Shown here in pieces: positions 18,365-27,691 of a stretch of 45,846 nt of DNA; within the stretch, counting starts at the first letter, position 1, and each line of letters starts with the position of its first letter. The DNA comes from Clostridiales bacterium (GTDB taxonomy: Bacteria > Bacillota > Clostridia > Oscillospirales > CAG-272). The stretch lies in assembly GCA_019415985.1 (NCBI GenBank), contig DXYE01000008.1, forward strand, positions 1 to 45,846, given 5' to 3'. Made by a program: the position numbers and the translations under genes. The notes beneath the pieces were generated by a model. The model saw only the letters and a list, made by a program, of their open reading frames with translations. It was not told the origin of the DNA and did no database searches.

Positions 18365-18393
18365 ATTATAACATATATTTTGGGAAATATCAA
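18365..18393 (-). promoter_or_regulatory. sigma-A promoter of tRNA-Val
   Basis: Minus strand TTGATA (18388-18393), 17 bp, TATAAT (18365-18370); the start would be about 20 bases before the tRNA. Confidence 0.85.
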
Positions 18394-18712
18394 GAGGATA
18401 AACAAAAAAAATAAAATTCTATCTTTTCACCTTGTCGGGCCGTCCGCGAGATCGCCATACAAAATACTGAATATAGCTATTGAATACAGAGCCTCGTAAC
18501 GGCAGAGGCCATATGCCGGGACCTTTCAGACCAGGGTTCGGGCTTTTACAAAATCGGTCGGAGCCGGCTGAATTTGGCGGATTTTTGGGCGGAGGTTTAA
18601 TGGATGCTTCGCCTCAGAAGAAACCGCATCTCGAGAGCAAAAGCGGGTCCGTTCTGCAAGGGCGTGCGTCGTGTCTGTCCGCAGAAACGGCGATGTATCT
18701 GTGTGGCAGTAG
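18394..18712. other. intergenic
   Basis: No gene supported. A 97-codon plus-strand frame from 18480 lacks a ribosome site and partly mirrors the MBL gene end. Confidence 0.5.
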
Positions 18713-19576
18713 CTATGCATGCTGCGGAGCCGATTTCCAACGCTCAGAGACTGAGCCGCTTTCAGCGGTATGAGCGTCGTGTACAAGAAAAACGGGCTCG
18801 TTTTGACCAGCGACCGCAAGATATACATCCTCTGAGCGGATGCCGGACTGAGCAAAGGCCTGCATTACCGTGGCGCGGGCGAGAGCCGGATGGTTGTTTT
18901 CCTCGCTGAGATGTGCGAGCATGGCACCGCGCATCCCGTGAGCTGCAAGCTCACAGAGAAAACGGCCGCAGGCTTCGTTTGAAAGATGGCCGCGCGAGGA
19001 CAGAATACGCCGTTTGAGCTGGTATGGATAAGAACCGCACATGAGCATATTTTCGTCGTGGTTTGCCTCGAGAATGACAAATTCCGAACCCAGAAGGGCT
19101 GTGCGGACCGTATCGTCCACGCAGCCGAGGTCGGTTGCGACGCCGATGGTACGAATGCCGTCCGGCGTCTGAACGGATATCCGAAAGCCAACGCTTTGCG
19201 CGCTGTCGTGCGGTGTCGGAAAGGATTCCACGGTTAGTGCGCCGAGCGAGACGGAAAAGACAGCCTCATGCGCCACCAGCGTATCGGCGAACGAAATCTG
19301 CTGAGCGGAAAGTATGGCATCTGCTGTAGGCTTTGTCAGATGAATTTTGACCGGTACACGTTTGGAAAGAACCTTCAATGCCTTGATATGGTCGATGTGC
19401 TCGTGTGTGACGAATATGGCGTCCAGCTCCGCTACCGCAGAGTTCACGGCTGCAAGGGCTTTATCAACCGCGCGCGCACTCATGCCTGCATCTATGAGAA
19501 TGGAGGTTTTCCCGTACCGAATAAATAACGCGTTTCCTTTGGATCCGGAAAAAAGAGAGGCAATACAAAGCTCCAT
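18713..19576 (-). CDS. MBL-fold metallo-hydrolase, YycJ/WalJ type
   Basis: A 287-residue metallo-beta-lactamase-fold protein. It begins MELCIASLFSGSKGNALFI, the SGSxGN opening of the YycJ family. The metal ligands are THEHIDH (HxHxDH), FPTPHDS, and the later RGHLSNEA and AHLSEENNHP. YycJ is a 5'-3' DNA exonuclease linked to mismatch repair and cell-wall regulation in Bacillus, usually inside the walRK operon; here it stands alone. The ATG at 19576 is chosen because AGAAAGGAT lies 6 bases upstream. The upstream gene is divergent. Confidence 0.92.
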   Translation of the reverse strand: MELCIASLFSGSKGNALFIRYGKTSILIDAGMSARAVDKALAAVNSAVAELDAIFVTHEHIDHIKALKVLSKRVPVKIHLTKPTADAILSAQQISFADTLVAHEAVFSVSLGALTVESFPTPHDSAQSVGFRISVQTPDGIRTIGVATDLGCVDDTVRTALLGSEFVILEANHDENMLMCGSYPYQLKRRILSSRGHLSNEACGRFLCELAAHGMRGAMLAHLSEENNHPALARATVMQAFAQSGIRSEDVYLAVAGQNEPVFLVHDAHTAESGSVSERWKSAPQHA

Positions 19577-19935
19577 GAATTTATCCTTTCTAAATATTTC
19601 CATAAAAATCGATGAACGGCTATCCTTTCACTCAGGTCAAGCAAAGGAATTATTCAACCTGTTATATCCAAACACCGCAGGATTTCGGGCATCAGACAGC
19701 CTGAGGATTTTGGCAGAACATGACAGCGGACAAGACGCGGCGCCTCATACGGCGAGGCAGTGTGCTGCTCCGACCAAAACGGTGGAAAATCGAGGCGGAT
19801 AAACTTTACCGCGAATGCTTCTAAATAGATTGGCTTTGTCATATGATGCATCAGGGCGTGTCCCACGGCGGACAGCGCCGAAAACTTCGGATAAGTGCCG
19901 AGGGAGCTTTCCCCCGTGTACGGAAGGAGAAGGTT
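19577..19935. other. divergent intergenic region
   Basis: About 360 bases between the MBL gene and the divergent membrane protein. No gene or clear paired promoter hexamers were recognised. Confidence 0.5.
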
Positions 19936-20589
19936 ATGCAGAATGAGAGGGAACAAACAGGAACGGCCGCATGCGGTACGGAAGCGCAAAATGGCTTTGT
20001 AAAAGCCATGAAGCGGTATGCAATAGGCGGGCAGACCACGCTTTTAGGCCTTTTTACGGCGCTGTTTGTCTGCGGTTTGCTATGCGGAGCGGTTGCATAT
20101 TATATTATAGGAAAGGACGCGGATTCAGCAGGCTTTTTCCACAATTTCGTACAGACCCGCGCATTTTCCTCCTATGGAAGCGCTAAGGATTACTTTCAAT
20201 TTTTTGCTTCCTGGTTTATCTTTTACGAAAAGTATCTTGCCGTTCTTCTGGTCTTTGCCTTTACGCTATGTTCTGCCTATTTTGGAGGCGGCGTCTGCTT
20301 TTGCCGCGGCGCTTTGACCGGATTTTCAGCGGCTGTTCTGGCCGCCGGAGGGTTTGCCTGGACACATGTGGCGTATATCGGCGGACATTGTATTCTCGCT
20401 ATGCTTTTGATCGTATTCGCCTGTAAGGCGGTCTGCTTTTCCTCCGCCATGCGAAGCCGGGCACGTTCGGATCAGCCGCTCATAGCCCGCAGCGATCTCG
20501 CCGCGCTCGCCTGTTCCTTTTTCCTGTTTTCCGCAGCCCTGGCACTGCTCCTGCTGCTTTCCTCCTGCTGCGCTCAGCTTGCAATATAA
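19936..20589 (+). CDS. polytopic membrane protein, possibly SpoIIM-like
   Basis: 217 residues with about five hydrophobic spans after a short polar N-terminus: TTLLGLFTALFVCGLLCGAV, then KYLAVLLVFAFTLCSAYFGG, CRGALTGFSAAVLAAGG, HCILAMLLIVFACKA and a C-terminal FFLFSAALALLLLLSS. The layout, with a soluble loop after the first helix and a GALTGFSAA helix start, resembles the stage II sporulation protein M / DUF95 group, but similarity by eye is weak. AAGGAG lies upstream of the ATG at 19936; an earlier in-frame ATG (19843) is unsupported. The gene is alone on its strand, with a hairpin 54 bases after its stop. Confidence 0.7.
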   Translation: MQNEREQTGTAACGTEAQNGFVKAMKRYAIGGQTTLLGLFTALFVCGLLCGAVAYYIIGKDADSAGFFHNFVQTRAFSSYGSAKDYFQFFASWFIFYEKYLAVLLVFAFTLCSAYFGGGVCFCRGALTGFSAAVLAAGGFAWTHVAYIGGHCILAMLLIVFACKAVCFSSAMRSRARSDQPLIARSDLAALACSFFLFSAALALLLLLSSCCAQLAI

Positions 20590-20642
20590 CGAAAGTGAAG
20601 CATCTCCTGTATTTCGGGCGCGCGGCTCATGCATTCGGCGGC

Positions 20643-20685
20643 GGTACAAAGCTCCTCTGAAATGTCCTCCGCGGAGCTTTGTACC
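20643..20685. repeat. 13-bp perfect inverted repeat
   Basis: GGTACAAAGCTCC and GGAGCTTTGTACC are separated by 17 bases. It follows the membrane protein gene but lacks a T-run, so it may protect a 3' end or bind a protein. Confidence 0.45.
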
Positions 20686-21104
20686 TGACTTGAAGACGAC
20701 GCTTCCAATGCGCTTCGTCTGTAGTTCGGTTGATGTCACTGCATACAACACGGAAAGCCTTGATATAAGCACGGCGCCCTGAATCCTTTTTTATTCCGTT
20801 TCTCAGAACCGTTCGACGTCCGCTTTAATTCAAAAGTCACACTGCTATCCGGCGCAGTGCGCCTGGAAGGACAGTCGGACATGCTGACAACGTATCGAAT
20901 GAAACTGCGGAGAAGTCCCGGCCTTTGGCGTATAGATAAACAGACAAATGTAAGGGTTACGGCCTCAAGGTCCGGTGTCTCCTATCGTGTCCCTTGCCGC
21001 CGCACTTTCTGCCGTGGGAAGCGAAAACGACAGATTTCAGGCCGACGTACGGTTGGCAAAGGATGCGGAATCTATCATTTTAAGTAGGGAAGCATTACGG
21101 ACTT
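20686..21104. other. intergenic, nothing recognised
   Basis: About 420 bases between convergent genes with no supported gene, repeat or terminator. Confidence 0.5.
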
Positions 21105-21929
21105 TCAAAAGAGACGGCTGAGTTCTTCGGCACGTCGGGTACAGGCATCCATAGCCTCGGCAAAAATTTCTTTGACGCCTTTCTCGTTCAGTACGCGCAT
21201 GGCGCGCTCTGTGGTTCCGTTGGGAGAGGTGACCATACGGATTAATTCTTCCGGCGATTTTCCGGTCCTCAAAACCATTTCCGCGGAACCTGCGACCATA
21301 TGGCAGACAGCCTCCTGAATCTCAGGACCGGAGAGTCCCTGCTTTTCAGCGCCCTCGACAATCGCCTGTATGATCAGATAGATATAAGCGGGCGCGCTGG
21401 AGGTTGCCGCTGTGACCGCGTTGATCTTATCTTCTTCAACAAGCAGCGTGCTGCCGGAAGCACCGAATAAATCGCATACGAAGGCAAAAACATCATCTTT
21501 TACGCTGTCGTTACGGGAAAGTGCAGTTGTGCCCTTTGCAATGAGCAGCGGTGTATTAGGGATGGTCCGGATGACCGGAACGGTCCCGCCCAAGCCTTTG
21601 CAGATAGACGCCATTGTCACGCCTGCGACAATGGAAACAAAGGTCTTTCCGGAGAGATCCGTACCTGCTTGGGTAATTTCTTCGAGGAGATCTTTGATAT
21701 TCTGCGGCTTGACCGCAATGAAAACGATATCGCCGAAGCGTACGGCGTCGGATGCGGAGGAGACGGTGGAGGCGCCTGTATGCGAATACCGTTCACATTG
21801 GCTGTGCAGTCTGTCATACATGCAAATTGCATCCGGCCGTATGCCGAGCGTATCCGCGCTCAATATACCTTCGAGAAGAGCGGATGCCATATTTCCCATT
21901 CCTAAAAACGAGATACGGTATTGTTTCAT
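21105..21929 (-). CDS. proC: pyrroline-5-carboxylate reductase
   Basis: The last step of proline synthesis: NAD(P)H-dependent reduction of pyrroline-5-carboxylate. About 274 residues. The Rossmann motif is FLGMGNMASALLEGIL at the N-terminus, then VIRTIPNTPLLIAKG, and AATSSAPAYIYLIIQAIVEG. The family's C-terminal signature, VTSPNGTTERAMRVL (usual SPGGTT), carries Asn for Gly. The ATG at 21929 has AAGGA 11 bases upstream; an ATG four codons earlier abuts the same site too closely. It is monocistronic; proA and proB are not in the window. Confidence 0.95.
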   Translation of the reverse strand: MKQYRISFLGMGNMASALLEGILSADTLGIRPDAICMYDRLHSQCERYSHTGASTVSSASDAVRFGDIVFIAVKPQNIKDLLEEITQAGTDLSGKTFVSIVAGVTMASICKGLGGTVPVIRTIPNTPLLIAKGTTALSRNDSVKDDVFAFVCDLFGASGSTLLVEEDKINAVTAATSSAPAYIYLIIQAIVEGAEKQGLSGPEIQEAVCHMVAGSAEMVLRTGKSPEELIRMVTSPNGTTERAMRVLNEKGVKEIFAEAMDACTRRAEELSRLF

Positions 21930-22259
21930 GATCTTTTCCATCCTTACTGTTTTATTTTATAATCTAAAGACATTGTATAGCCCCGTCTTTTGCTTTCGGA
22001 GGGGCGGCGCTTGGAGGCGAGATACCGTTGCTTTCCAGCCTGCCGCTTGAAAGCCATGCTCCCTTTCATCAACGGATACATGCGTTTGTGACATCGGTCA
22101 AAGCCTATGCGCCTTTGCCATGCAGGATACCTGCGATCTGTTGGAACCGCAAACAGTGAATACATTTCTGAATGTATAAGAGCTTCGCTGCAGGCCTGAT
22201 CCCAGCGTGTTGCTCCGACCGATATGCCGATGCGGAATGCTGCCGCCGCGGGCATATAA
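21930..22259. other. intergenic, nothing recognised
   Basis: About 330 bases between proC and the HAD gene on the same strand. No gene or terminator was supported. Confidence 0.45.
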
Positions 22260-22892
22260 TCAAAATATGTCCAGAAGCTGCTGAAGGGAGGTGATGGTAA
22301 AATCAGGCATATCCTCCGGGGCCTCGGACGGCTGCAATGCGCCATAGCCCTGAAGGATGCGGACGGTGGTGAAATTCAGTGCATTTGCAGGACGGATATC
22401 GTTGTCAACTCTGTCTCCGATCATGACCGCCTCGCGCGCGCTGCAGCCCGCTTCTCTGAGCGCAAGCATAAAAATACGGGGATCCGGCTTCTTGAGGCCG
22501 GACTCAGCAGAAGCTGTGATAATATCGAAATAATGCAGAAGTCCGTACGTCCTGAGGCGTTCCTCGGAGCCGGCATTCTGATTGGCTATGATGCCGAGCC
22601 GGTAGGAGACGGAAAGCTTCTTCAGCACACTTTCCGCTTCCGGATAAGGTCGGTCCAGCTCAGACGGATACAGAAGACTCGTATCAACGCCTTCCACGCC
22701 GCAGGCTTTCAGCTGACCGGAAACCGTCGGCATGCCTTCCCGCATACCGGCGCAGTATTCCTTTTCTATCTGCTCTGCGGTAAGCATACCACAGGACAGC
22801 TCGGCGGCATTTTCAAACCAGCATATGTAGGAAAGTGTCTCGTCGACCAGCGTTCCACCCATGTCGAAAAACAGCCACTTTATTTTCTGCAT
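22260..22892 (-). CDS. HAD-superfamily hydrolase, subfamily IA
   Basis: 210 residues. Motif I is FFDMGGTLVDE near the N-terminus: the nucleophile Asp is present, but the +2 acid/base Asp of the usual DxD is Gly. Motif II is in GIIANQN (Asn for Ser/Thr), motif III is the Lys of GLKKPDPRIF, and motif IV is MIGDRVDNDI. The middle (residues about 15-85) is a helical cap. AAAGGAAC lies 8 bases before the ATG. Substrate unknown; the missing +2 Asp may change or weaken phosphatase chemistry. Confidence 0.88.
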   Translation of the reverse strand: MQKIKWLFFDMGGTLVDETLSYICWFENAAELSCGMLTAEQIEKEYCAGMREGMPTVSGQLKACGVEGVDTSLLYPSELDRPYPEAESVLKKLSVSYRLGIIANQNAGSEERLRTYGLLHYFDIITASAESGLKKPDPRIFMLALREAGCSAREAVMIGDRVDNDIRPANALNFTTVRILQGYGALQPSEAPEDMPDFTITSLQQLLDIF

Positions 22893-23302
22893 GTGGATCA
22901 GTTCCTTTCAATGCAATGGCGGAGGCTTCCTCCGAAACGCCTTGAATACCGTCAGAAACCTTTTACCACCCCTGTACCGCTGTTGTGCGATACGGGAGAT
23001 CTGTGCGGAAGATGCATGCGTAATGAAGAACAGCGGCTTATTTTCCGCATGGCGTATTTTATCGTTGATGTCTAAGGGGGACAGCGCTTTCCAAGCTGCT
23101 GACGGTGTGCTTTTGTACTATTTAGGATTTCAGTAAGACATGATGAATACGGGGCCTTTTTGGCATATCCGTCTCGGAAGATATAAATATAATAGATATT
23201 TTGCTGCAGACCACAGTTTTTTGTCTGAGACAGAAAATTTTTCTCCGTTCCACCCGACCAAGCGTCCGGAGCGGGAGAAACCATGAGCGGCTGCTAAAAC
23301 AT
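22893..23302. other. intergenic, nothing recognised
   Basis: About 410 bases downstream of era. Several short overlapping frames exist on both strands, none with a ribosome site and family features. Confidence 0.45.
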
Positions 23303-24187
23303 TTAAGGCTCTCGGTAGCCGAAATTGGCAATTTGCGCTGTGCTGTCCCGCCAGTTCTTCTTCACCTTGACCCAAAGGTCCAGATAAACCTTGACGCCGA
23401 GAAATTTTTCCAGATCCTCGCGGGCATAAGCCCCTATAGTCTTGAGCGCTTCACCATTCCTTCCGATCAGGATGCCCTTATGCGATTCCTTTTCGCAGAA
23501 AATTTCAGCCCGGATTTTAACCAGCCTGGGAAGCTCTTCAAAATCCTCAATGACCACGGCGACGCCGTGAGGAATTTCGTCTTCCATGGTTCTGAGAATC
23601 TTTTCCCGAATAATTTCTGCGGCGATCTGTCTTTCCGGCTGATCCGTGAACATATCCTCCGGAAAATGCCACGGTCCCTCGTGCAGCAGAGGTTCAAGTT
23701 CGTCGAAAATCTCGGACAAGCCGTCACCGCGCCGTGCAGAAATGGGAATGACAGCCTCGAAGGAATGCAGAGCGGCAAAGGTCTGAATCGTACGCCCAAC
23801 TTGGACGGCTGAACTGACGTCCGTTTTGTTAATCAGCAGAATCACCGGTATTTTCCCACGACGAACACGTTCAAGCAACGCTTCCTCGGAAGGGGATATG
23901 TGCTTGTCGACCTCTACCATATACAAAACGACATCTACACTGCCAATGGTTTCACTGACAGCGTTCATCATATAATCGCCGAGCTTGGTTTTGGGCGCAT
24001 GCATACCGGGCGTGTCCATGAATACATACTGCGTTTCGCCTTTTGTCAGGATACCTGTGATCCGGTTCCGCGTCGTCTGCGGCTTGGGGGAAACCGCCGC
24101 AATTTTTTCACCTGTCAGTGCGTTCAGCAGCGTCGATTTTCCAACATTCGGTCTGCCGGCAATCGCAATAAAGCCCGTTTTTTTCAT
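23303..24187 (-). CDS. era: GTPase Era
   Basis: An essential GTPase that binds the 16S rRNA 3' end during 30S assembly, 294 residues. G1 GRPNVGKST, G2 region SPKPQTTRNRI, G3 DTPGMH, G4 INKTDV, G5 near PISARRG. The C-terminal KH domain carries GILIGRNGEALKTIG. The ATG at 24187 is followed directly by the family start (MKKTGFIAIAG) and has AGAAGGGAT upstream; the open frame to 24451 is not supported. Era usually follows ybeY in one operon, but here it is alone on the other strand about 11 kb away, without recO. Confidence 0.97.
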   Translation of the reverse strand: MKKTGFIAIAGRPNVGKSTLLNALTGEKIAAVSPKPQTTRNRITGILTKGETQYVFMDTPGMHAPKTKLGDYMMNAVSETIGSVDVVLYMVEVDKHISPSEEALLERVRRGKIPVILLINKTDVSSAVQVGRTIQTFAALHSFEAVIPISARRGDGLSEIFDELEPLLHEGPWHFPEDMFTDQPERQIAAEIIREKILRTMEDEIPHGVAVVIEDFEELPRLVKIRAEIFCEKESHKGILIGRNGEALKTIGAYAREDLEKFLGVKVYLDLWVKVKKNWRDSTAQIANFGYREP

Positions 24188-24698
24188 AATTTTTATGATC
24201 CCTTCTTTATCTGCACCGTCTCTGTCCGCTGCACTATCCCACCTTTTAAAATGCGAACGGTGCCCTATTCTGCACGGACTGCCGGGTGAGAACAGCTTTC
24301 GATTCAAGCCACAGCGCCTCGGTGTACGGAAACCTTCAAAAATGTGAAATCGGCTGTACACCCCAAATCCATATAGCAAGCAATTTATGACCCGCCTGCG
24401 GCAGCCGATGAGCGCAGGCCGGCGCTTTACCCGCGGCGGCGGAGCATACATCTCCTCCGAAGTTCCCTTATACCTCTGCAGAGCGTGCCAAAGAGGCGAC
24501 AGCCAACCACGCAGATATGAAAATTGAACTTTAAGTTTATTCTATCCCGGTACAATATGGGCTGCAATTTTGATGCCGCCCGCTAAAAGTGCAGACCGGT
24601 TTCGTCACAACTCGGACAGCGATAACGGCGGGCGTATCGCCGCCTGCCGGCATCATTTTCAAACGGCCGGGCATGAATTTAAACTTACAAACAAAACT
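24188..24698. other. long leader region of era
   Basis: About 500 bases between a good promoter (24699-24727) and the era start, with no supported gene. No known RNA motif was recognised. Confidence 0.45.
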
Positions 24699-24727
24699 AT
24701 TATATCATATCCGTCCCGAAACCTCAA
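24699..24727 (-). promoter_or_regulatory. sigma-A promoter, probably for era
   Basis: Minus strand TTGAGG (24722-24727), 17 bp, TATAAT (24699-24704). Confidence 0.6.
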
Positions 24728-25185
24728 TACAAAAAATCCAATTTTATATTTATAACTTTTATAGAGATGCTGTTCATACGTCTTGGCCATGTATCTCGGG
24801 ATCTGCACATGTAAATACACATGAGCCGGTGGAAACTTTTTCCGTTTCTCTCCAGACTGCGGCGGCGTGTCGCCTGTATGGGGGAAGCCCCGACATCGCC
24901 TTTCAGGCCGTACGAAAGCAGAACGTCAGACATAGGGGAGAGACCCTGTAAAGTATCGCAGGCGCCTGAGGTCCGGTGCAAATGCAGTTCCGTATGCATA
25001 AATCTGCGACCGTTGTTTATCCTTAGACATCTGCGTGAATCTGCCTGCATGAAGAATAAGGCGGTTGCCGGCTCTAAATACAAAGAATACGGCAGGTCTT
25101 TGCAGCCCCTGGCCCGTTCCCTCTTTTCGCGCAGATTTTTCAGATGGAACATAGCCACAGGCTCTGTACGTAAATTCGAAAATAC
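24728..25185. other. intergenic, nothing recognised
   Basis: Frames of 110-166 codons overlap on both strands here, but none has a ribosome site, composition or motif that supports it. Confidence 0.45.
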
Positions 25186-25237
25186 GAAAAAGAGCCCGGT
25201 GATGTCCGAAATCCGGAGCATCAAGGCTCTTTTTTTG
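25186..25237. terminator. bidirectional terminator after zip gene
   Basis: An interrupted stem GAGCC...GATG..CCG / CGG..ATC...GGCTC, flanked by AAAAA and TTTTTTT, so it reads as a terminator both ways. It ends 8 bases from the transporter stop. Confidence 0.7.
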
Positions 25238-25244
25238 AAAGGGA

Positions 25245-26048
25245 TTACCCCAGCATAACATCCAGAAGCATCATCACGGCAAATCCGAGGACAATGCCCA
25301 TGGTGGCGGCATAGGGCTGTGTCTTCTGGTTACGCTGGCATTCGGGAATCAGCTCGTGTACAGCAACCAAAATCATGGCTCCGGCCGCAAAGGAGAGCGC
25401 GTACGGCAGAATGGCTTCTACGTAAACAACCAGCAGGGCGCCGATGACGCCCGCAACCGGTTCGACCATACCTGAAGTCTGACCGATCAGAAAGCTCTTT
25501 TTTCTGGAATATCCCTCCCGCCTCAACGGAACGGAGACCGCTGCGCCTTCCGGAAAATTCTGCAGGCCGATGCCGACCGCGATGATAATGGCTCCCATCA
25601 GACCCTCTGCCGTATAGCTGCCGTTCTGCAGCGCACCGAATGCAACGCCGACCGCCAAGCCCTCCGGTATGTTGTGGAGGGTTATGGAAAGCACCAACAT
25701 GATAATACGGTTCAATCGCTCATTTGGTTTTCCCTGTGTACTGTTCGTTCTTCCCCTTGCAAAGGAGACAATTTTATCGGATCCCCACATGAAACATGCA
25801 CCGAACAAAAAACCTACGGTCGCTACGAAATAAGCAGGCAAATTTGATGAGGCTTCCGCGCGTTCTATTGCCGGCTGAAGCAGCGACCAAAAGCTCGCTG
25901 CAATCATAACCCCTGCGGCAAACCCCAGCATGAGGTTCAGCGCTTTAGGATTTGGGGATTTGAAAAAGACAACTGTTGCAGCGCCCAGGGCTGTTACAAG
26001 CCATGTTCCGAGCGTAGCAATCAGTGCCATTAGGACAAGACTGTTCAT
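25245..26048 (-). CDS. ZIP family metal transporter
   Basis: A membrane importer of divalent metals (zinc, possibly also Mn/Fe), 267 residues with about eight hydrophobic helices. The binuclear metal-site motifs are in TM4 (HNIPEGLAVG) and TM5 (NFPEGAAVS), followed by AVHELIPEC. The TM5 motif has Asn-Phe-Pro-Glu instead of the His of zinc-selective members, as in the ZupT/GufA branch. GGAGG precedes the ATG. No metal-responsive regulator is adjacent. Confidence 0.93.
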   Translation of the reverse strand: MNSLVLMALIATLGTWLVTALGAATVVFFKSPNPKALNLMLGFAAGVMIAASFWSLLQPAIERAEASSNLPAYFVATVGFLFGACFMWGSDKIVSFARGRTNSTQGKPNERLNRIIMLVLSITLHNIPEGLAVGVAFGALQNGSYTAEGLMGAIIIAVGIGLQNFPEGAAVSVPLRREGYSRKKSFLIGQTSGMVEPVAGVIGALLVVYVEAILPYALSFAAGAMILVAVHELIPECQRNQKTQPYAATMGIVLGFAVMMLLDVMLG

Positions 26049-26202
26049 GTTGCACCTCCTATCCCCATTATATTTCTATGAGGAAATATGGGTGCCGAAT
26101 TTCTTTCATGGAATGTAAAAAGCTTGGGAACTGACTGAGAAGCAAAACGCGGGATAAAGAAGATGCGGGCGCAACACAAAATGTATCTGCAAAAGAAAGA
26201 AC

Positions 26203-26231
26203 GTGCCGCAAAAGAAACCCTTTTGCGGCAC
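26203..26231 (-). terminator. terminator after MATE gene
   Basis: GTGCCGCAAAAG and CTTTTGCGGCAC pair perfectly over 12 bp with a 5-base loop. On the minus strand a T-rich run (GTTCTTTCTTTT) follows. Confidence 0.7.
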
Positions 26232-26320
26232 GGCACGATTGCTGTGCATATGTTTCACTCTATCACTTTTTGAACAGTGCATGGCAATACATTCACTGAT
26301 GGGGCTTAAAGGCGTGAAAG

Positions 26321-27691
26321 CTATTTTGCCGTTTTTCCTTCGGCTTCTTCCCGCTCGTCTGCCGGACCCTTGAGCATCGCCCACGACCCTTGCCGGTAGA
26401 ACATCAGAGACAGTATGCTGGAGACAATCCAGCCGACCGGCCAGGAAAGCCAGATACCCAAGGGGCCTAACGACCCCGAAAGGATATACGCCAGCAGAAC
26501 GCGAAGGAGCAGATCGACAAAGGTAGTCGCCATAAATTGGCGTACAGCGCCTGCTCCGCGCAGAACACCATCAGTAACCAGTTTTATGCCAACCAAAAGA
26601 TAAAACGGCGCGACAGTATATAAGAACTGTGTACCCGCCTCAACCGCCTCTTTGGTCTGTTCCTTCATGAATAGGCGTATCGCAGCGTCTCCGAACAGCA
26701 GATAGGCGAGAACAAAGGGGATTGCGAAGCTCAGCGCTATTAAAATGCCCGAACGGAAGCCTTGCCGAATCCGATCGACTTTTCTTGCACCGATGTGCTG
26801 CGCAGTGAACGACGACATGCCGTTGCCGAAGGTTGTAAAAGCCGACACGGAGAATGTATTGAGCTTTACGGCGGCTGAGTATCCTGCAATGACAGATGAA
26901 CCGAATCGATTGACCATTCCCTGTACAAAGATGTTGCCAACGGAGACAAAGCTGTTTTGAATTATGCTGGGAACAGCAATACGGGAGATCTGTTTGAGCA
27001 TGGAGAGGGAGATTTTCGGATAGTTGTCGACGCGGAAGCGTCGGAGCCGGAGGAGGATGACCAGAAAGGCAAGAATGCAGGCAAGTCCCTGCGCTATAAA
27101 GGTTGCCCAGGCCACGCCGGCCACCTTCCAGTCGAATACGGTCACAAAAACAATGTCCAGAACGATGTTCAGTACGGAGGAGCCGATTAAGAACCACAGC
27201 GGCGTCCGGGAATCGCCGAGAGAGGTGAAGATACCCGTACAAACGTTATAAAAAAAGAGAAAAGGGAAGCCAGCTATGTAAATGCTGAAATAGGTTTCCG
27301 CGTCGGCCAGGATATTTCCAGGCGTCTGCAGCACATCCAGCAGCAGCGTACTTGTCAGAATGCCTGCGGCCGTCAATACGAGCGACAAAACAACAGAGGC
27401 GAGGAGCGTTGTGGATACGGCGGTTTTCATCTCTTTGATCATTTTGGCGCCGAAAAGCTGCGAAACAACGACTGAGCAGCCGACGTTGGCGCCGATGGCC
27501 ACGGCCATAAAGATCATGGTGATCGGATAGGAGGCGCCGATGGCGGCCAAGGCATCCTCGCCTACAAATTTTCCCGCGATGACGCTGTCCGCAATGTTGT
27601 AGATCTGCTGGAAAATGACGCTGCCGAAAAGAGGGAGCGTGAATTTCCATAAGACGGTTCCTGGGTTTCCTTGTGTCAAATCCTGATTCAT
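26321..27691 (-). CDS. MATE family efflux transporter
   Basis: 456 residues with twelve hydrophobic spans in two homologous halves. It begins MNQDLTQGNPGTVLWKF, typical of NorM/DinF-group MATE exporters of Clostridia, and continues LPLFGSVIFQQIYNIADS (helix 1) and GANVGCSVVVSQLFGAK (helix 2-3). The second half repeats the pattern with AVPSIIQNSFVSVGNIFVQG and SFTAQHIGARK. The ATG at 27691 has GAAAGGAC upstream. It exports organic cations or drugs in exchange for Na+ or H+; the actual substrate is unknown. Confidence 0.95.
   Translation of the reverse strand: MNQDLTQGNPGTVLWKFTLPLFGSVIFQQIYNIADSVIAGKFVGEDALAAIGASYPITMIFMAVAIGANVGCSVVVSQLFGAKMIKEMKTAVSTTLLASVVLSLVLTAAGILTSTLLLDVLQTPGNILADAETYFSIYIAGFPFLFFYNVCTGIFTSLGDSRTPLWFLIGSSVLNIVLDIVFVTVFDWKVAGVAWATFIAQGLACILAFLVILLRLRRFRVDNYPKISLSMLKQISRIAVPSIIQNSFVSVGNIFVQGMVNRFGSSVIAGYSAAVKLNTFSVSAFTTFGNGMSSFTAQHIGARKVDRIRQGFRSGILIALSFAIPFVLAYLLFGDAAIRLFMKEQTKEAVEAGTQFLYTVAPFYLLVGIKLVTDGVLRGAGAVRQFMATTFVDLLLRVLLAYILSGSLGPLGIWLSWPVGWIVSSILSLMFYRQGSWAMLKGPADEREEAEGKTAK

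Noticed and set aside
22533..23075. 180-codon plus-strand frame
   Set aside because: Mostly antisense to the HAD gene and with no ribosome site.
23201..23812. 203-codon plus-strand frame
   Set aside because: Antisense to era, whose GTPase and KH motifs are unambiguous.
24724..25261. Overlapping frames of 110-166 codons on both strands
   Set aside because: No ribosome sites and no family features; composition looks like random open frames in GC-rich DNA.
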